A stretch of DNA of 64,000 nucleotides from Myrmaecium sp. VS I D KN 1 (GCA_019775845.1 JADQAV010000002.1:2542001-2606000); one strand, 5' to 3'; positions 48,052 through 59,742 are shown, numbered from the stretch's first letter. The notes: generated by a model from the sequence alone, not told the origin. A program made the numbers and translations.

Positions 48052-49250
48052 TCATTTCCCGTGGTTGTCATCGTGGTCGTCTCGCCACTCACTACCGTTT
48101 CCCACGCCGCTCGTGTGCTGCTGCTGCTGCTGCTCCGGGGTTTGCTTCGGAGAGGAAGCGGGCGGGGTATCGTCTTCATCGTCCTCGAAGGCATCTGGAT
48201 CCGCCAGCGGCTGGGACTCCGGGTCCTGGTTCTTATGCGCATCGTGTACGTCATCGTCAGCGGACACCGAGATCCCCCGCGCACCCCATCGGCTCTTGTA
48301 TTGCGAGCGCGGTGCCGCATTGTGCCCGTCCGCGCTCGGGTTGAGATCCGCATTCTCCTCGTCAAAGTCCCCGCTCTTGCGGCCCATCAACCGACTGATC
48401 AGCCACCCGCGGCTGAGATCGTCCGAGTCGACGACGCCGCCCTGTCGTAACTTGACACGTTGGCGCGTCCAGTACACCCAAGCAAAGTCGAAGTAGAAGA
48501 TGGTCTGGATGCCTCCAAAAGTCCAAGACACCGGGTCTTTGTAGTTCGGGTCGGTAACCCCGCGGACGATCCAGTTCAGCAGGTATAGGAAGCGGTAAGA
48601 TCCTAACGTCACCAGGTAGAATGAATCTATCACGGTCGGGACGGTGGTCTGCCGGAGAAGCAACAGCTGAGGTAGGACGCAGACCGACTCCAGGATCTCG
48701 GAGAATACCCAGAGAATCTGAGTGAAATGTCAGAAAATGTCAGAAGGTGTCTAAGTAGCGAAGCGAAGCGTGCTGTTAAGGTCACTCACGTTATTGAAGC
48801 CGGTCCCCGGAATCCACCTCCTGAAGATGGCAAACACGATGGGAGCAAGGATCGCCGAGCCGACCAGACAGTACATGCCGAATTTCCAGGCCTTTTCCCG
48901 CTCCCTCGTTCGCGCATAAACGCGGGTCATCAGGAAGACGATGTAGGCCGAGGAGACAATGTAGAAGATCTTCAGGACGAAGTTCCAGGTGTGTCCCCAA
49001 TCGGCCGTGGCCGAGACCCAGAAGATGTCAAGGTAACGCGTGCAGAAGACGAGCATGTACAGGACTTGCGTGATGAGGGAGACGCCTGGAGCGGGATGTC
49101 AGCTAAACGGTGCGATGGAGCTATCAGGAAGGGGTGCGACGTACCCTCGGCGCTGCTGTTGGAATGAATCGCCCATATCAAGATGAGCTTCGAGGTGGTG
49201 TGGGAGATGTCTCCCAGGATGTGGAAGATGTTGAACCTGAAAGCGCCCAT
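48052..49250 (-). CDS. ERD2/KDEL-receptor-family membrane protein with long acidic tail
   Basis: Exons on the minus strand are 49250-49145, 49085-48790 and 48717-48052, joining to 355 aa. The seven-helix ERD2 pattern is clear: FNIFHILGDISHTTSKLILIW at the N-terminus (here cited in part), then LITQVLYMLVFCTRYLDIF, KIFYIVSSAYIVFLM, WVFSEILESVCVLPQL and FYLVTLGSYRFLYLLNWI. ERD2 receptors return HDEL/KDEL proteins from Golgi to ER. This protein has about 130 extra residues after the last helix, rich in Asp, Glu, Gln and Ser, which standard ERD2 (about 215 aa) lacks. It is therefore probably the longer ERD2-like paralogue found in filamentous fungi and not the canonical receptor; ligand specificity is unknown. 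Confidence 0.88.
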
Positions 49251-50256
49251 GGTAGCGAGCTACGAACGCGTTCAGGCAAGCTGCGGTGATGAAGTACAGG
49301 AAGCCGCAACGGGCATGGGAGCTGGGAGAGCAGTTGACGTGTCGTCGGTAAGTAGTAAGGTCGAACGTGAACCCTGGCATTTCTGACGGCTCGGTCGGCG
49401 CGGAGGCGCTTACGTCGCCAGGCGGGCGGCGGAGATGGCGATGGCCCGAGCGCCCGCTCTGCTGCCTGAGAGTATACTGATGCCTTGTCGTAGCCTGACA
49501 TCTCAGGCTTGTACAACCTCAGCCTTGGGCTGAACAATAAAATCCATGTCAGAATCATATATTCAAGCCTCGCCTGTTGGAGTATCCACTTACGTAGATA
49601 TCTCATATGTTCACAAGGGAGTTGTAACCTAGAAGTTTAGCCTTTACATATAAAGCTTGACCCTCCCATCTGTAGAGGGAAACAATGGTTGTTAAGGGGA
49701 TGACGACGAGCCATGAACTTGCCTTCCAATTAGCGCCTCAAGCCATTGAATTCAGCATGAGTGCATCTTCCGGAAACCTTATGAAACTGAAGATCCCATG
49801 AGAAAGGGGAGAAGCCTCAAGACCTTGGTGGACTTGAACATTGTCATAACCAGAGACTTACTTAACATATCTCACTTTACAGCATTCGGAACTTTACAGC
49901 TGGCGAGGTACGAAAAGCATGTCAGCCAAAGCTCTCGTGCGTCACAGCTTAGCTGTATTACTAGATGGGATGTTTGTAAACATGGTCACTACTTCCTTAA
50001 CATCTTTCCCCTGCTTTGCTACGTCGACGTGAGTCACGCTGCTCAGCCATATAAGTCAGGCAAGCATCCGCCTCTCCAAGCATTGTACCCAATCCTTAGC
50101 ATCGACGTCATAACTAATATGTAGTACCTTGATGTCCTCGAACTCGACTATTAAAATAGCTTACCTGCCTTATTTCCTTCACACCACAACGAAAGCTCAG
50201 ACAGAATCACGGCACCCCAAGAAGATCTTTCCACTCTACGATCTCACTCACTCACC
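49251..50256. other. Upstream region of the ERD2-like gene
   Basis: No well-supported gene. It is more AT-rich than the coding neighbours. The last 30 bases before 50257 are CT-rich (TCTCACTCACTCACC), as in a fungal 5' leader. Confidence 0.35.
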
Positions 50257-50484
50257 ATGCTCTGGCTCGGACTCTTCGAGATCTTCCCCTTCCTGAACGG
50301 GTTCCTGTCTTCCTCCGAGGTACCGGGTGATCAGTTCATCTTCACCGCGTCCGATAAGTCAAACAAGGCCCCCACTCCAGCTGCTCCAGCGTTTGACGGT
50401 AAAGCAATGTCGGCAGCAGCGGCAACCGATGACGTCCAGAAGGATGGCAAACCTGCGGCGAAGGACGACAAGGCTCAGGAATAG
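50257..50484 (+). CDS. Possible small protein, 75 aa
   Basis: Unrecognised. The ATG is in a CACCATG context and follows a CT-rich leader. The frame codes a hydrophobic N-terminus (MLWLGLFEIFPFLNGFL) and then a polar, Ala/Lys/Asp-rich tail ending KDDKAQE, which could be a short signal or membrane anchor plus disordered tail. No family features are visible. Composition is compatible with coding, but the length is short enough to arise by chance; transcript evidence would decide. Confidence 0.35.
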   Translation: MLWLGLFEIFPFLNGFLSSSEVPGDQFIFTASDKSNKAPTPAAPAFDGKAMSAAAATDDVQKDGKPAAKDDKAQE

Positions 50485-51423
50485 TTACTCGGTAACGTTC
50501 TCGGGAGGACTGGTGTTTGCAAGGGCAAGTCGATAACCATGGAGCTTCTCAGCCAAGGCGGTCTTCGATTATAAACCTCCGTCTCTATATTCAGTCCGAA
50601 CCAAAGCCAACCGAAGTTTTCGATTCACCGTTCGCCTCCGTCCTTTCATTCAAGTCGTCCGAAAAAGTTCAGAAGATCAACCGAGCAGTTCAGTCAAACG
50701 TCAACTGGCTAACTCACAGAGATCTTCCCGGTGAGCAACCATCACCATACAACTTTCGCCTCTTCCATTTTGCTGCTGCTTTTTTTCCAAGCTCTTTCAT
50801 TTCCAGCCGATCCATCGACACGAAGACTGGGACCAATCAGCTCTGATTTCTTTTCTTCACGGGGAGGGAAACAGGAAATACTCTAGGTCAAACAGGATGC
50901 CTCACCCATTTGCTAAAGCTGACAGATCTCGGTTCGTTCCGAAGAAATGGCAAATATCCAAGCATGGCATTGGCACGCGCTGACCAAAGTTAGCCATCCA
51001 TGTTCTTCTTTTCTTCGGACATGTCCGGAATCGACCTAAGTACCTGCTAGTTAGTTTTTCCCATAAATGCAGTAAAGCTTTGACTTCTCTAAACTATGAA
51101 TTCAAGTTAGGACCGGAAGTGCACGTCCGTATACCCTGCACTGAAGTGACTTGACGTCTCGTACCAGTATACCACGCCTTTCCCACCCTTATGAGAAGTG
51201 ACTCGGCAAGCACAAGTAAGCCGCACGACAGATGGCGAGCATAAAAAATAGAAACACGAAGCGCTTTCAAAGCAAACGTGGCCGTATAAACGTCAAAAGG
51301 TGCAAAGAATAATATTCAGGGTATTTCTAGTGGGTATCTGTAATGTAATCATGAAAAGCAAGCTCAAAGATTTAAGAAAAAGTTCACGCACGACGTGCTG
51401 GCCACCCCCGCATCCCCAACCTC
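50485..51423. other. Intergenic region
   Basis: No gene supported. It precedes the stop codon of the minus-strand gene at 51424 and probably holds its 3' UTR. Confidence 0.35.
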
Positions 51424-53814
51424 TCACGCCTGCGTCAGCTGGATATCATCATCAATCAAATCAGCCAGATCCATCGGATCAAACGGCAAAGGATCTACCT
51501 GCTCTTCCCTCTTAATAGGCTGCTCCACCTTCACCGACGACGACAGCACCGGAGAAGACCGCACACCAGGCACCGCAGGCTTCCGCAGCACGCCCACCGC
51601 CGCTCCGATGCCGTGTGAAGGCAGGTACGGCGCCGGTCGCGCGACGGGCTGGATCCTGCCGGGCGCGGTTGGTTGCAGCGGTCGGGTGATGGGCTGCAAG
51701 GGCTCGCGCGGCCGCGACTGGGCTCGCGAGGCGGCGAGCTCGCGTTGGAAGGTGGATGGCTGCTTGTGCGGACGTGCGAGCGGACGGGGCGGAGGGGCCA
51801 TTGGCGATTTGGATGCGTTGGGGGGATTGGAAGAAGCGGGTGTTGTCTCTGATTTTATATGGGGTGGTGCTTGCGGCTTTGATGCGGGCTTAGGAGGAGG
51901 CTTTGCCATGCGGTTGATGGGTGGATGGGGATCCGCAGCCGGTAGGTCATGCAGCATCTGTGGACGAACATTCTGCTCCTGCTTCACAGGGTGATTGTTG
52001 TAAGGATGAACGGTGGAGACAGGTCTGCTCCCGGAGGGTCCGCGAGAAACCCCAGCACCTCCAGCGCGTGGCGTGGTATCCGAGTTGGAAATGGAAGTCG
52101 TTGGTGGCTTCGATCGAGCAGCTTCTGCATGCTGCGATGTCGAAACTGGATCTTTCGGACAGTGCTCGGATTGCGACAGCTCCCGTGCTACCTGGCTGCT
52201 ACTCTCCAAGAAGTCGTCCCATAAATCAATTTCAGGCGGCGCCGGTGGTTCGCTGTTCGATTTGGTCGGCATCACTATCGCATGTGCGAAGGGTGTGGAC
52301 TGTAAAGACTTGCTCTGGATAGCAACGCTATTACGCGAGGCTACTTGAGCGGCCAACCGGGGCTCTGGACGTGCAGTCGGTTTTACTGCAGCAACGTTTT
52401 GCTGAAGTGATAGAGTGCCTCCCACTGGCTGGCTCTCCACTGTCCGCGTGTGACCAAGGCAAGGCGACTTCCTTTGTGCATGCTGTCCTTCCGCCTTCCT
52501 TTTCAAGGATGGGTTTGACGCAGTCTTTAAAAACGACTGGTCTGTACAGACTCTAACCGGGAACTGCCCCCTGGAATATTGCTGCTGCGGATTGCCTCGA
52601 AAGGAACCAGTGAACTTTGTCCGGGCCACCGTGATGCGAGCGCCGTCTTGTTGTCCGCCCAGCACAACGCACTGGAGCTTCGCTTCCGCAAAGCCGAGGA
52701 TCTTCACCTTCGTCCCTTTGGGCATCATCAGCGGGGATCCAGCGGACCTCAATAGGGTTGCGACACAGCCAGGCTTGATTCGCAAGCGGTGAAGAGGCAG
52801 GCTGGGTGCCTTGAGGTTATGCAGTAGTTCCGGTGACGGTTGCCATGCTTCAGGATGGACGGGCCGATCTAGAGATAGTAACTCTATCAGGGTTCCGGGC
52901 AGTGCGCTGAGAATCTTCTCGATAGTAGAATCGATAGGTCCATGGAGACGAAGGTATTTTACCTCGTCCTGGGATAGTCCGGGGAAATCTGTACCACTTG
53001 AGCTGCTACTGCACTGTGTGTTGCGAGAAGCTGGCTGCGCTTGAGGCTGAGGCTTCGAAGTTGATCGCTTTACGACCAACGACTCCCTCTGAACCTCTTT
53101 CTCCTCGGATTCTGGGATGGCCGGGCTTCCAAGCAGCGTCTCATCGTCGATGTCGTCAAGATCCCATGGGTCAACCTGTCCTAGCCCAGTGCGACGCTCG
53201 TCCGCTTGCTTCGGCTCCGTTTCATTAATTGTTTGAAGTGCCTTGGCCAGCGCATTATTATCGTGCGCTTTGTCGAGAGCGTCCATGTCTATATCGTCGT
53301 CAAACATGTCTTCGAGAGTATCGGCCAGCTCCTTGGTGGTTTGTTTCTCCTCATCCATGTCTCCCAGGAGCGTCTCCTCATCACTCTCATCCCACGGATC
53401 CCGCTCCGCTTTCTCAGATTGGTTTCCCTCCGGCTGACGAGCGACCGGCGCACCTTTCCCGCCACGAATAAAAGCTTCCATAACCCCTTTCATGGCCTTT
53501 TGGCTCAAGCTCCACCCGCAAGCTTGCGTGGCTGGGCCGAGCCCCGCATTGCTTTTTGCTTCTCGTTCTCGCGCTTCCCGTTCCTTCCTTTTCCGCTCGC
53601 TCTCCTTCCTCCGCTTCTCCGCCTCCTTTATCCGCTGCGCTCGCTCTTCCAACTCGGCGGCGCGCTGCAGCTGCCGCAGTTCTTTCTCCGAAATTCGCGG
53701 TCCATTTGCCGTCTTGTAGGCAGCCTTTGCCTGCTTCAGTGTCTGCGGCTTGTAGGTATCGGGGCGCGTGGCGGGCTTGGTGGGCTGCTTGGGCGATGAC
53801 GCAAAGCGCCCCAT
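51424..53814 (-). CDS. Protein with isolated Pif1-helicase 2B-like domain
   Basis: Single exon, 796 aa. Residues 1-100 are Lys/Arg/Glu-rich with a predicted coiled coil around 42-88 (RRKESERKRKEREARERE). Residues 139-151 and 214-228 carry the same acidic motif, DPWDxxDxETLLG, with one two-residue insertion. Residues about 300-430 match the region of Pif1-family and Helitron helicases just after the motor core: ALPGT..ELLSLDRP, PSPELLHNL, LPLHRLRIKPGCVATLLRS, GTKVKILG and RGQFPVRVC. This is the SH3-like 2B domain. Walker A and other helicase motifs are absent, and the motif that normally follows (TINKSQGQ-type) is not kept. Residues 435-796 are disordered and Pro/Ser-rich, ending in an acidic PFDPMDLADLIDDDIQL. 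The role is unknown; DNA-related or protein-binding function is an inference. Confidence 0.75.
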   Translation of the reverse strand: MGRFASSPKQPTKPATRPDTYKPQTLKQAKAAYKTANGPRISEKELRQLQRAAELEERAQRIKEAEKRRKESERKRKEREAREREAKSNAGLGPATQACGWSLSQKAMKGVMEAFIRGGKGAPVARQPEGNQSEKAERDPWDESDEETLLGDMDEEKQTTKELADTLEDMFDDDIDMDALDKAHDNNALAKALQTINETEPKQADERRTGLGQVDPWDLDDIDDETLLGSPAIPESEEKEVQRESLVVKRSTSKPQPQAQPASRNTQCSSSSSGTDFPGLSQDEVKYLRLHGPIDSTIEKILSALPGTLIELLSLDRPVHPEAWQPSPELLHNLKAPSLPLHRLRIKPGCVATLLRSAGSPLMMPKGTKVKILGFAEAKLQCVVLGGQQDGARITVARTKFTGSFRGNPQQQYSRGQFPVRVCTDQSFLKTASNPSLKRKAEGQHAQRKSPCLGHTRTVESQPVGGTLSLQQNVAAVKPTARPEPRLAAQVASRNSVAIQSKSLQSTPFAHAIVMPTKSNSEPPAPPEIDLWDDFLESSSQVARELSQSEHCPKDPVSTSQHAEAARSKPPTTSISNSDTTPRAGGAGVSRGPSGSRPVSTVHPYNNHPVKQEQNVRPQMLHDLPAADPHPPINRMAKPPPKPASKPQAPPHIKSETTPASSNPPNASKSPMAPPPRPLARPHKQPSTFQRELAASRAQSRPREPLQPITRPLQPTAPGRIQPVARPAPYLPSHGIGAAVGVLRKPAVPGVRSSPVLSSSVKVEQPIKREEQVDPLPFDPMDLADLIDDDIQLTQA

Positions 53815-54669
53815 CGCCGGGGTCCGTGTATTTAATATTAACTTTGAAGTAAAAAAGTGTATATAGAGCGACTGTGAGCTTCAGCAGATGAGTGAGTGTG
53901 GAGAAGCGAGGGTTGTTGAGCGATGGTAGTCGGTGGAGCGAGTTCGTTTGGTTTTGTGACCGGCGGGGAGACGCGACGTAACGCGACCGTCCCTCAACGC
54001 CTACGCATGTGATCTGGTCTTGGCATGCGCATTAGATAATCAAGTTCGGCCTTGCTGATTGTCCCGCCAGATAAGATAAGAACGGACGTTCGCAAATTCT
54101 CGCTTCGCGGTCGATGATCATTCGATCGGCTACGGACGGAGAAGTACTCATAAGTATCTACGGTAATATTGAGTAGCTCTTCTTCCTACCTCCTACCCTC
54201 AGCATAATTCCTTGTTCCCTTCCCTTCCCTGTCACATCTATCGTTCCCGAATAGACCGGGACGGTGCCCTCCCTGAAGCCGTTCTTTCCATCTCAACAGC
54301 TCCCGCTGCTGAGTACCTAGTACATTCTTTACCAACCCTCACGCCATATTCGCCTGGTTAAAAGTACGAGCAAGAGAGGGCCGGCAGGGAAAATCATGAC
54401 GCCAATTCGCACAGAATGTTTTCTGGATCAAGGTATCTTCCTCAGGTAACATCCGCATGGACCGGTGTTCGTCTGCTTGGCAGCTTGCAATCCATCTTGC
54501 TTTTTCCCTCAATGGGTTGAAGCAAGCATGATGGGCTGAGCCTGCCCAAGCGGGTCGTTCTGAGATAATACGGTCGAACTTGATCTGGATAATTCCAGCG
54601 AAAGGATCATGCTGTTACCCGTCAACCTCCTTACACGGAGGCTGTGGCACTAACGTTTCGTAGATCGCC
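53815..54669. other. Divergent intergenic region
   Basis: Shared upstream region of the Pif1-2B protein (minus) and the NCS1 permease (plus). GATA-type hexamers (AGATAA) occur at about 54070-54080 and TGAGATAATA near 54559. No gene seen. Confidence 0.35.
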
Positions 54670-56304
54670 ATGTCGTCCGCACCGGATGCCATCCCTCCCG
54701 TTGAGCAGGCTGAGAAAGCCACCGGGGTCCTGGCGCCCTCCGTCCTGACCGAGCGGGAATATCCGCCGACCTTTGCTGGCAGAGCCCAGCGCGCCTGGCA
54801 CTCGTTCGAGCGCCAATTGGTGGCGTACAACCTCGAGGCGCGAGGCATCCAGAGGGTGGAGGAGCACGAGCGTCATGATATCCGATCCCTGGGCTACTCG
54901 CAGATCGCCAGCCTGTGGATCTCGATCAATCTCGCGGCGAACAACATCACGCTCGGCATGCTAGGCCCCGCCGTCTATTATATCGGATTCCTGGACGCCT
55001 GCCTATGCGCCGTATTTGGAGCCTTCGTCGGATCGCTCGCAGTGGCATATACCGCAACGTTCGGTCCTCGGTCCGGCAATAGGACCATGATCTTCGCGAG
55101 ATACACCATGGGTTGGTATCCGTCTAAGCTGGTTGTTCTCCTGAACATCATTGTTCTCCTTGGCTACGCGCTGCTGGACTGCGTGATCGCCGGCCAGATT
55201 CTCTCCGCCGTCTCCGGCAACGACATGTCGATCATCGTAGGCATCGTCATCGTCGCAGTCATCACCTGGGGAATCACAACATTCGGCTATCAGATCTTTC
55301 ATTATTACGAGCGCTTCGCCTGGCTACCGCAGCTGGCCGTCTTGTGTATCCTCGCTGGCGTCGCAGGCCCCAACTTCAACATCTCCTCCAAGTCTGAGGG
55401 CGATGCCCAGACCGTCGCCGGCAATAGGCTTTCCTTCTTCAGCTTGTGCCTTGCCGCCGCCATCACCTATGCGGGCGGTGCTGCAGATTACTTCTGCTAC
55501 TACCCCTCCTCCACCCCGCGCTGGAAGATCTTCGGCATCACCATGGTCGGCCTCTCGCTCTCCTTCACTTTCGCCTTCGTTATCGGTATCGGCCTGGGCT
55601 CCGGCATGGCCACCTCGGCCTCATGGACCGCCGCCTACAACACTTCCCAAGGCGCCCTCATCGTGGAGGGCTACCGGTCGCTCGGCGGCTTCGGCCGCTG
55701 CTGCGGCGTCATCGTCGCCCTCGGCCTGATCGCCAACCTGATTCCGCCCACCTACTCGGCCGGGGTCGACTTCCAGATCCTGGGCCGGTACGCCGAGCGC
55801 GTGCCCCGCATCCTCTGGAACACCTTCGGCGTGGTCGTCTACACCGTCTGCGCCATCGCCGGGCGCGCCCACCTGGCCACCATCTTCACCAACTTCCTCG
55901 CCCTCATGGGCTACTGGGTCAGCATCTGGATCGCCATCACCCTCGAGGAGCACCTCTACTTCCGTCGCCCGGGCCGCGGTCGCGACTTCGACTGGACCCT
56001 CTGGGACCGCCGCGCCAAGCTGCCCCTCGGCATCGCCGCCCTCGTCGCCTTCCTCGTCGGCTGGGCCGGCGCCATCCTCTGCATGGCTCAGGTCTGGTAC
56101 ACCGGGCCGATTGCCGGCTTGGTGGGCGCCTATGGTGCTGATGTGAGTACCACTTTCTCTCCCCCCTCCCACTCCCCTCTTTCATATGTGTGCGCGACTG
56201 CTAACGTATGGATACGGTAGATGGGCAACTACGTCGGCTTCGCGTGGGCCGGGCTCGTGTACCCGCCCCTCCGGTACTGGGAGCTGAAGAGATTTGGCCG
56301 GTAA
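54670..56304 (+). CDS. NCS1 purine-cytosine permease (Fcy2-like)
   Basis: Plasma-membrane proton symporter for cytosine and purines, of the fungal Fcy subfamily of nucleobase:cation symporter 1. Exons are 54670-56142 and 56221-56304 (phase 0), giving 518 aa. After a cytosolic N-terminus with RGIQRVEEHER, typical of Fcy proteins, twelve membrane helices follow. Family marks are LGYSQIASLWISINLAANNITLG in the first helix (cited in part), GPRSGNRTMIFARYTMGWYPSK, TFGYQIFHYYERFAWLPQ and AADYFCYYPSS. The second exon supplies the last helix, NYVGFAWAGLVYPPLRYWELKRFGR being its content in part. The gene ends at a TAA that overlaps a possible donor (GGTAAGC), so a longer isoform is conceivable. It is convergent with the GH92 gene. 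Confidence 0.93.
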
Positions 56305-56652
56305 GCCTTATCAACATGCTTCGTCATCGTAACAGCGTACGAGATGATCGCAGGAATGGGAGACGGATGACGGGGAAAATCCAACACCGGTGTGTGTGTA
56401 CAAGCGGAGACAATGTGTATACGTGTAACAAAAGTTTAGACTGGCACAGGGTGTTCTGCTCATGGGTACCCTAGATTTCATTATCGCAATAGACTCGTAA
56501 TTGCACATGGACGTTGCTGATATTCTTCCTTCACATTGCATTTGTTTTGGTGCAGGGACGGCAGGTTTGGCAATCGGTCTCTTAGAGGGACACCTCCGGT
56601 GAGCATCAAAGGAGGCATGTCACGAAGCGTCCCCGTCACATCGGCAAGCGGC
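56305..56652. other. Convergent intergenic region
   Basis: Short gap between the 3' ends of the NCS1 permease and GH92 genes. Nothing further seen. Confidence 0.4.
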
Positions 56653-59173
56653 CTACGGCATCAGCGCGCTCCCGAACCCATCGCTCATGCTAGGCGGCAC
56701 ATCCTCCAGCCGCGTGCCCCACGCGCTCTCCTCCTCGCCCAGCGTGAACTCGAGCGTGCCGCCCTCGGTGAAGAAGTCATGCGTGATCCAGTTGCGCGTA
56801 TACAGCTTGCCGTTCAGGCTTGCATTCTGCACATACACGCGCTGGTAGGTAGAGTCAAAGTTGACGTTCCGGACGGTAGCCGTCTTGCCGGTGCGCGGGT
56901 GGGTGATAGCGACGGCCTCGAAGAACGGGGCGGAGAGGAAGTAGACGTCCTGGCCCGGGTTCGGGTAGCAGCCCATCATGACGAAGGCGAGGAAGGCGCC
57001 CATGGTGCCGGAGTCGTCGTTGCCGGGCAGGCCGGCGGCGGAGGCGTTGAAGGCGCTCGGGATGAGCGCGTGGACGCGGGCGGTGGAGAGGGCGGGCCGG
57101 CCGGCGTAGTGGTAGAGGAAGAGGGTGAGGAAGGAGGGTTCGTTGCCGATGTCGAAGATGGGGGAGTCGTGCAGGTATGTTAGTCGGGATACGAAGCTTT
57201 CGTTGCCGCCGAGGAGGGAGATGAGTCCTGCGACGTCGTGGGGCACTGAGCTGCGCGTGAGGTGAGTATGTGAAGGGCTTTCTGATGTCTTGGATTGGGG
57301 GCTTACAACTGATACTCCCAGATACTTGATTCGAATGTCTCGGCGGGACCGGAGGTGAGGGAGCAGAATCCGCCTATCGGGCTGCAAAGGATGGGGTCCT
57401 GATACCCCCACGTCTCGTTCAGGTACTTTGGCTGGAAGAATCCAACAAACCCAGTATCTTTCCCGTGGATCAAGGATGTCTGGTCCACTTTAAAGATGTT
57501 CTTCCAGTTTCCAGCTCTTCCACGGTACGTCGTGTAGTTATCCTTCCCGAGCCCCTTTCCAACCGTTGCGACGCTGAAGTCATTGTATGAATATTCCAAT
57601 GTCCGCGAGATGCTCCTTGAGTTGGTGCCGAAGCCTAGGTAGTCATAATCCAGGTACGGAATATAGCCCAATCGCTTCCAGCTCATTAATCCTCCACGAC
57701 CTTGAACAGACCACTCCAGCGGTTCGTTCTCCGCATCATTGACCAGTGCTTCGTACGCGAGATCCCAGTCTATCCCTGACTGATTCTTTAAGTAAGCATC
57801 TGCGAACAGCACATCAGCGTTTGAACCTCCCTGAACCCACCCCTTGCAGGTGCTCATATGGCAGTCTGGAAGCCATCCTTCGTGTTTGTACGTGTCCAGC
57901 AAACTGCGCAGCATCTGTGCCTGTGCCTTTGGGTCTATGATCGTGAGGAAAGGTTGCTGCGAGCGGAAGATATCCCATATACTAACTCAAGGTCAATTAA
58001 GAAGAGGCGATGTGAAAACCGCTTTGGGAGGACTGACCAGTAAAAGGAATCAAAATACGGCTCCGCGCCCACCCACTTAGGATTCTCGCCGGTATAATTC
58101 TGCGGGGAAACCATAGTGCGGTATATACCGCTCCAGAAGGTCGTCTGTAGATCCTCACTCGCACCTCCTGCCGTGACTGTGATTGGACTGAGTTTCTCTC
58201 TCCATGCCGCCTCGGCGCGCGATCGAATACCGCTGAAATCATATTTAGGTCCGGGAATCTCCTCTTCTGCACTTTGACAGGCCTGCGTCTGACTGATGAA
58301 ACTAACTCCCACTCGTGCGGCTATTGTTCCGTTTGCAGGCCGTGTAAATCGAACAAAACCGCCTGCCTGGAGATAGAACGCGTTGAATCCACGGGTTACA
58401 AAGATCTCCTTCGGCTCGGTGCCTGCCCGGTCGTTCACATTGATGCCGGAGTCGTAAATTGGCGCTCCATCGAAATCAGCGCAGAAGTGAAGCTCGTAGG
58501 TTCCGGCGCCAAACGAAGGGAGGAACACTCCAGTGCCTTGGATCCTTCCGGAGACGGGGTCTATCCTGATGGAGGCATTCTGACGAGTATCGTATATATC
58601 CGTCAGGTCCAGGAACAGCATTGGATGGAGCGCGCTTCCGTTGCTCGTTGATGCCTCTGGGAAGTCGAACTGATACAAGGCTGTGCGCTCCGTCACCGTC
58701 ATCCGTGCCGCAATGCCATTCTCCAACGTCAGCGCGAAATACCCCGGTTGCGCCGTGAGAGACCCATTCACGTACGGCACGGCACGGGTGGCCTTAGGAA
58801 ACTTGCAGTTGTCAATGTCGTCGCCTGGACAGTACTGCGGGAAGAGAGGAAAGTTTCCCAGCGACGGATTGCCCCCCGTCCCGGAATCGTGGACATGCGA
58901 GAAGCCGGTGATGTTGCTCCCGTCGGTTGCGAATCCGCCAGTGTTCTGTCCGTCCACGTCCGCAACTGCCTTCGCCATCCCGTAGGGTAGAGTGGCTCCT
59001 GCGAAGATATTCCCGCCATTCGTGCTGCCGATCAGTAGATCCACGTAACGGAAGACATCAAAGCCCGGACTGGAAGAGTTCAAGAAGGCTGCAGCGGTAG
59101 GGCATGCAAACGCTATCAAATGGGTAAAGAAGCATATGGTCGAAACATTGCTAGACGTATAGTAGTAGTACAT
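56653..59173 (-). CDS. Secreted GH92 alpha-1,2-mannosidase
   Basis: Calcium-dependent exo-alpha-mannosidase of glycoside hydrolase family 92, acting on fungal or yeast mannans or N-glycans outside the cell. Exons on the minus strand are 59173-58038, 57981-57307 and 57250-56653, joining through phase-2 introns to 802 aa, near the family's usual 750-800. The N-terminus is hydrophobic (VSTICFFTHLIAFACPTAAA), a probable signal peptide. The beta-sandwich domain has VDLLIGSTNGGNIFAGATLPYGMAK in part and FSHVHDSGTGG. The catalytic (alpha/alpha)6 domain has the segment leading to IWDIFRSQQP, then GWVQGGSNADVLFADAY, LEYSYNDF, and the catalytic-acid region GNDDSGTMGAFLAF. Several Asn-x-Ser/Thr sites fit secretion. 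The phase-2 join at the first intron gives YC-IWD, the usual GH92 sequence. Confidence 0.94.
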
Positions 59174-59742
59174 GAGAGAGATTCTCGGATGTGAACGAAC
59201 GAACGCAATGATCGAGGAGAGGAAAGGAGAAAGAGAGGTAAGTTGTAGCCATCATCGCCTCCTGAGCCCAGCGAGCACAGCATATGTACCTCCGGAGTAC
59301 GCAGTGAGGTGTTCCCCCAGGTCGACGTTGACCTTCCTATCCGAGACTGCGGGGTTACGGGTTGCTGTCGTTGCTGGGAAAGGAAGGCCAACGCAGGATC
59401 CTCGCGAGATGTACATACCTACTACCGCACTGAGTAGAGCATCCCCCATATGCTGTCTATTATAAATACATTCGGAGTAGTACCTTAGTATCTCCTTATG
59501 TTCCTTAGGTGGTTGCCGGCGGGTACGAGCACCTCCACTACTCCGCAACCCTCACAACGCCGGAGTTAGCGGGGTTAGCCCGCCTAAGCTCCTGTCTCGT
59601 CAAAGCTCGAGTCGGAGCTCTGTATGACCGCATCATAGCAAAGTCCATCCATCTCAAAGCGCATATAAAAGGCAAAGGGAGGTAGGACAGGAAATCCTTC
59701 CAACTCACTTGTGATTGAAGTTGAATTTGAACGATCAATGCT
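59174..59742. other. Divergent intergenic region
   Basis: Promoters of the GH92 gene (minus) and the aldo-keto reductase gene (plus). No gene seen. Confidence 0.4.
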
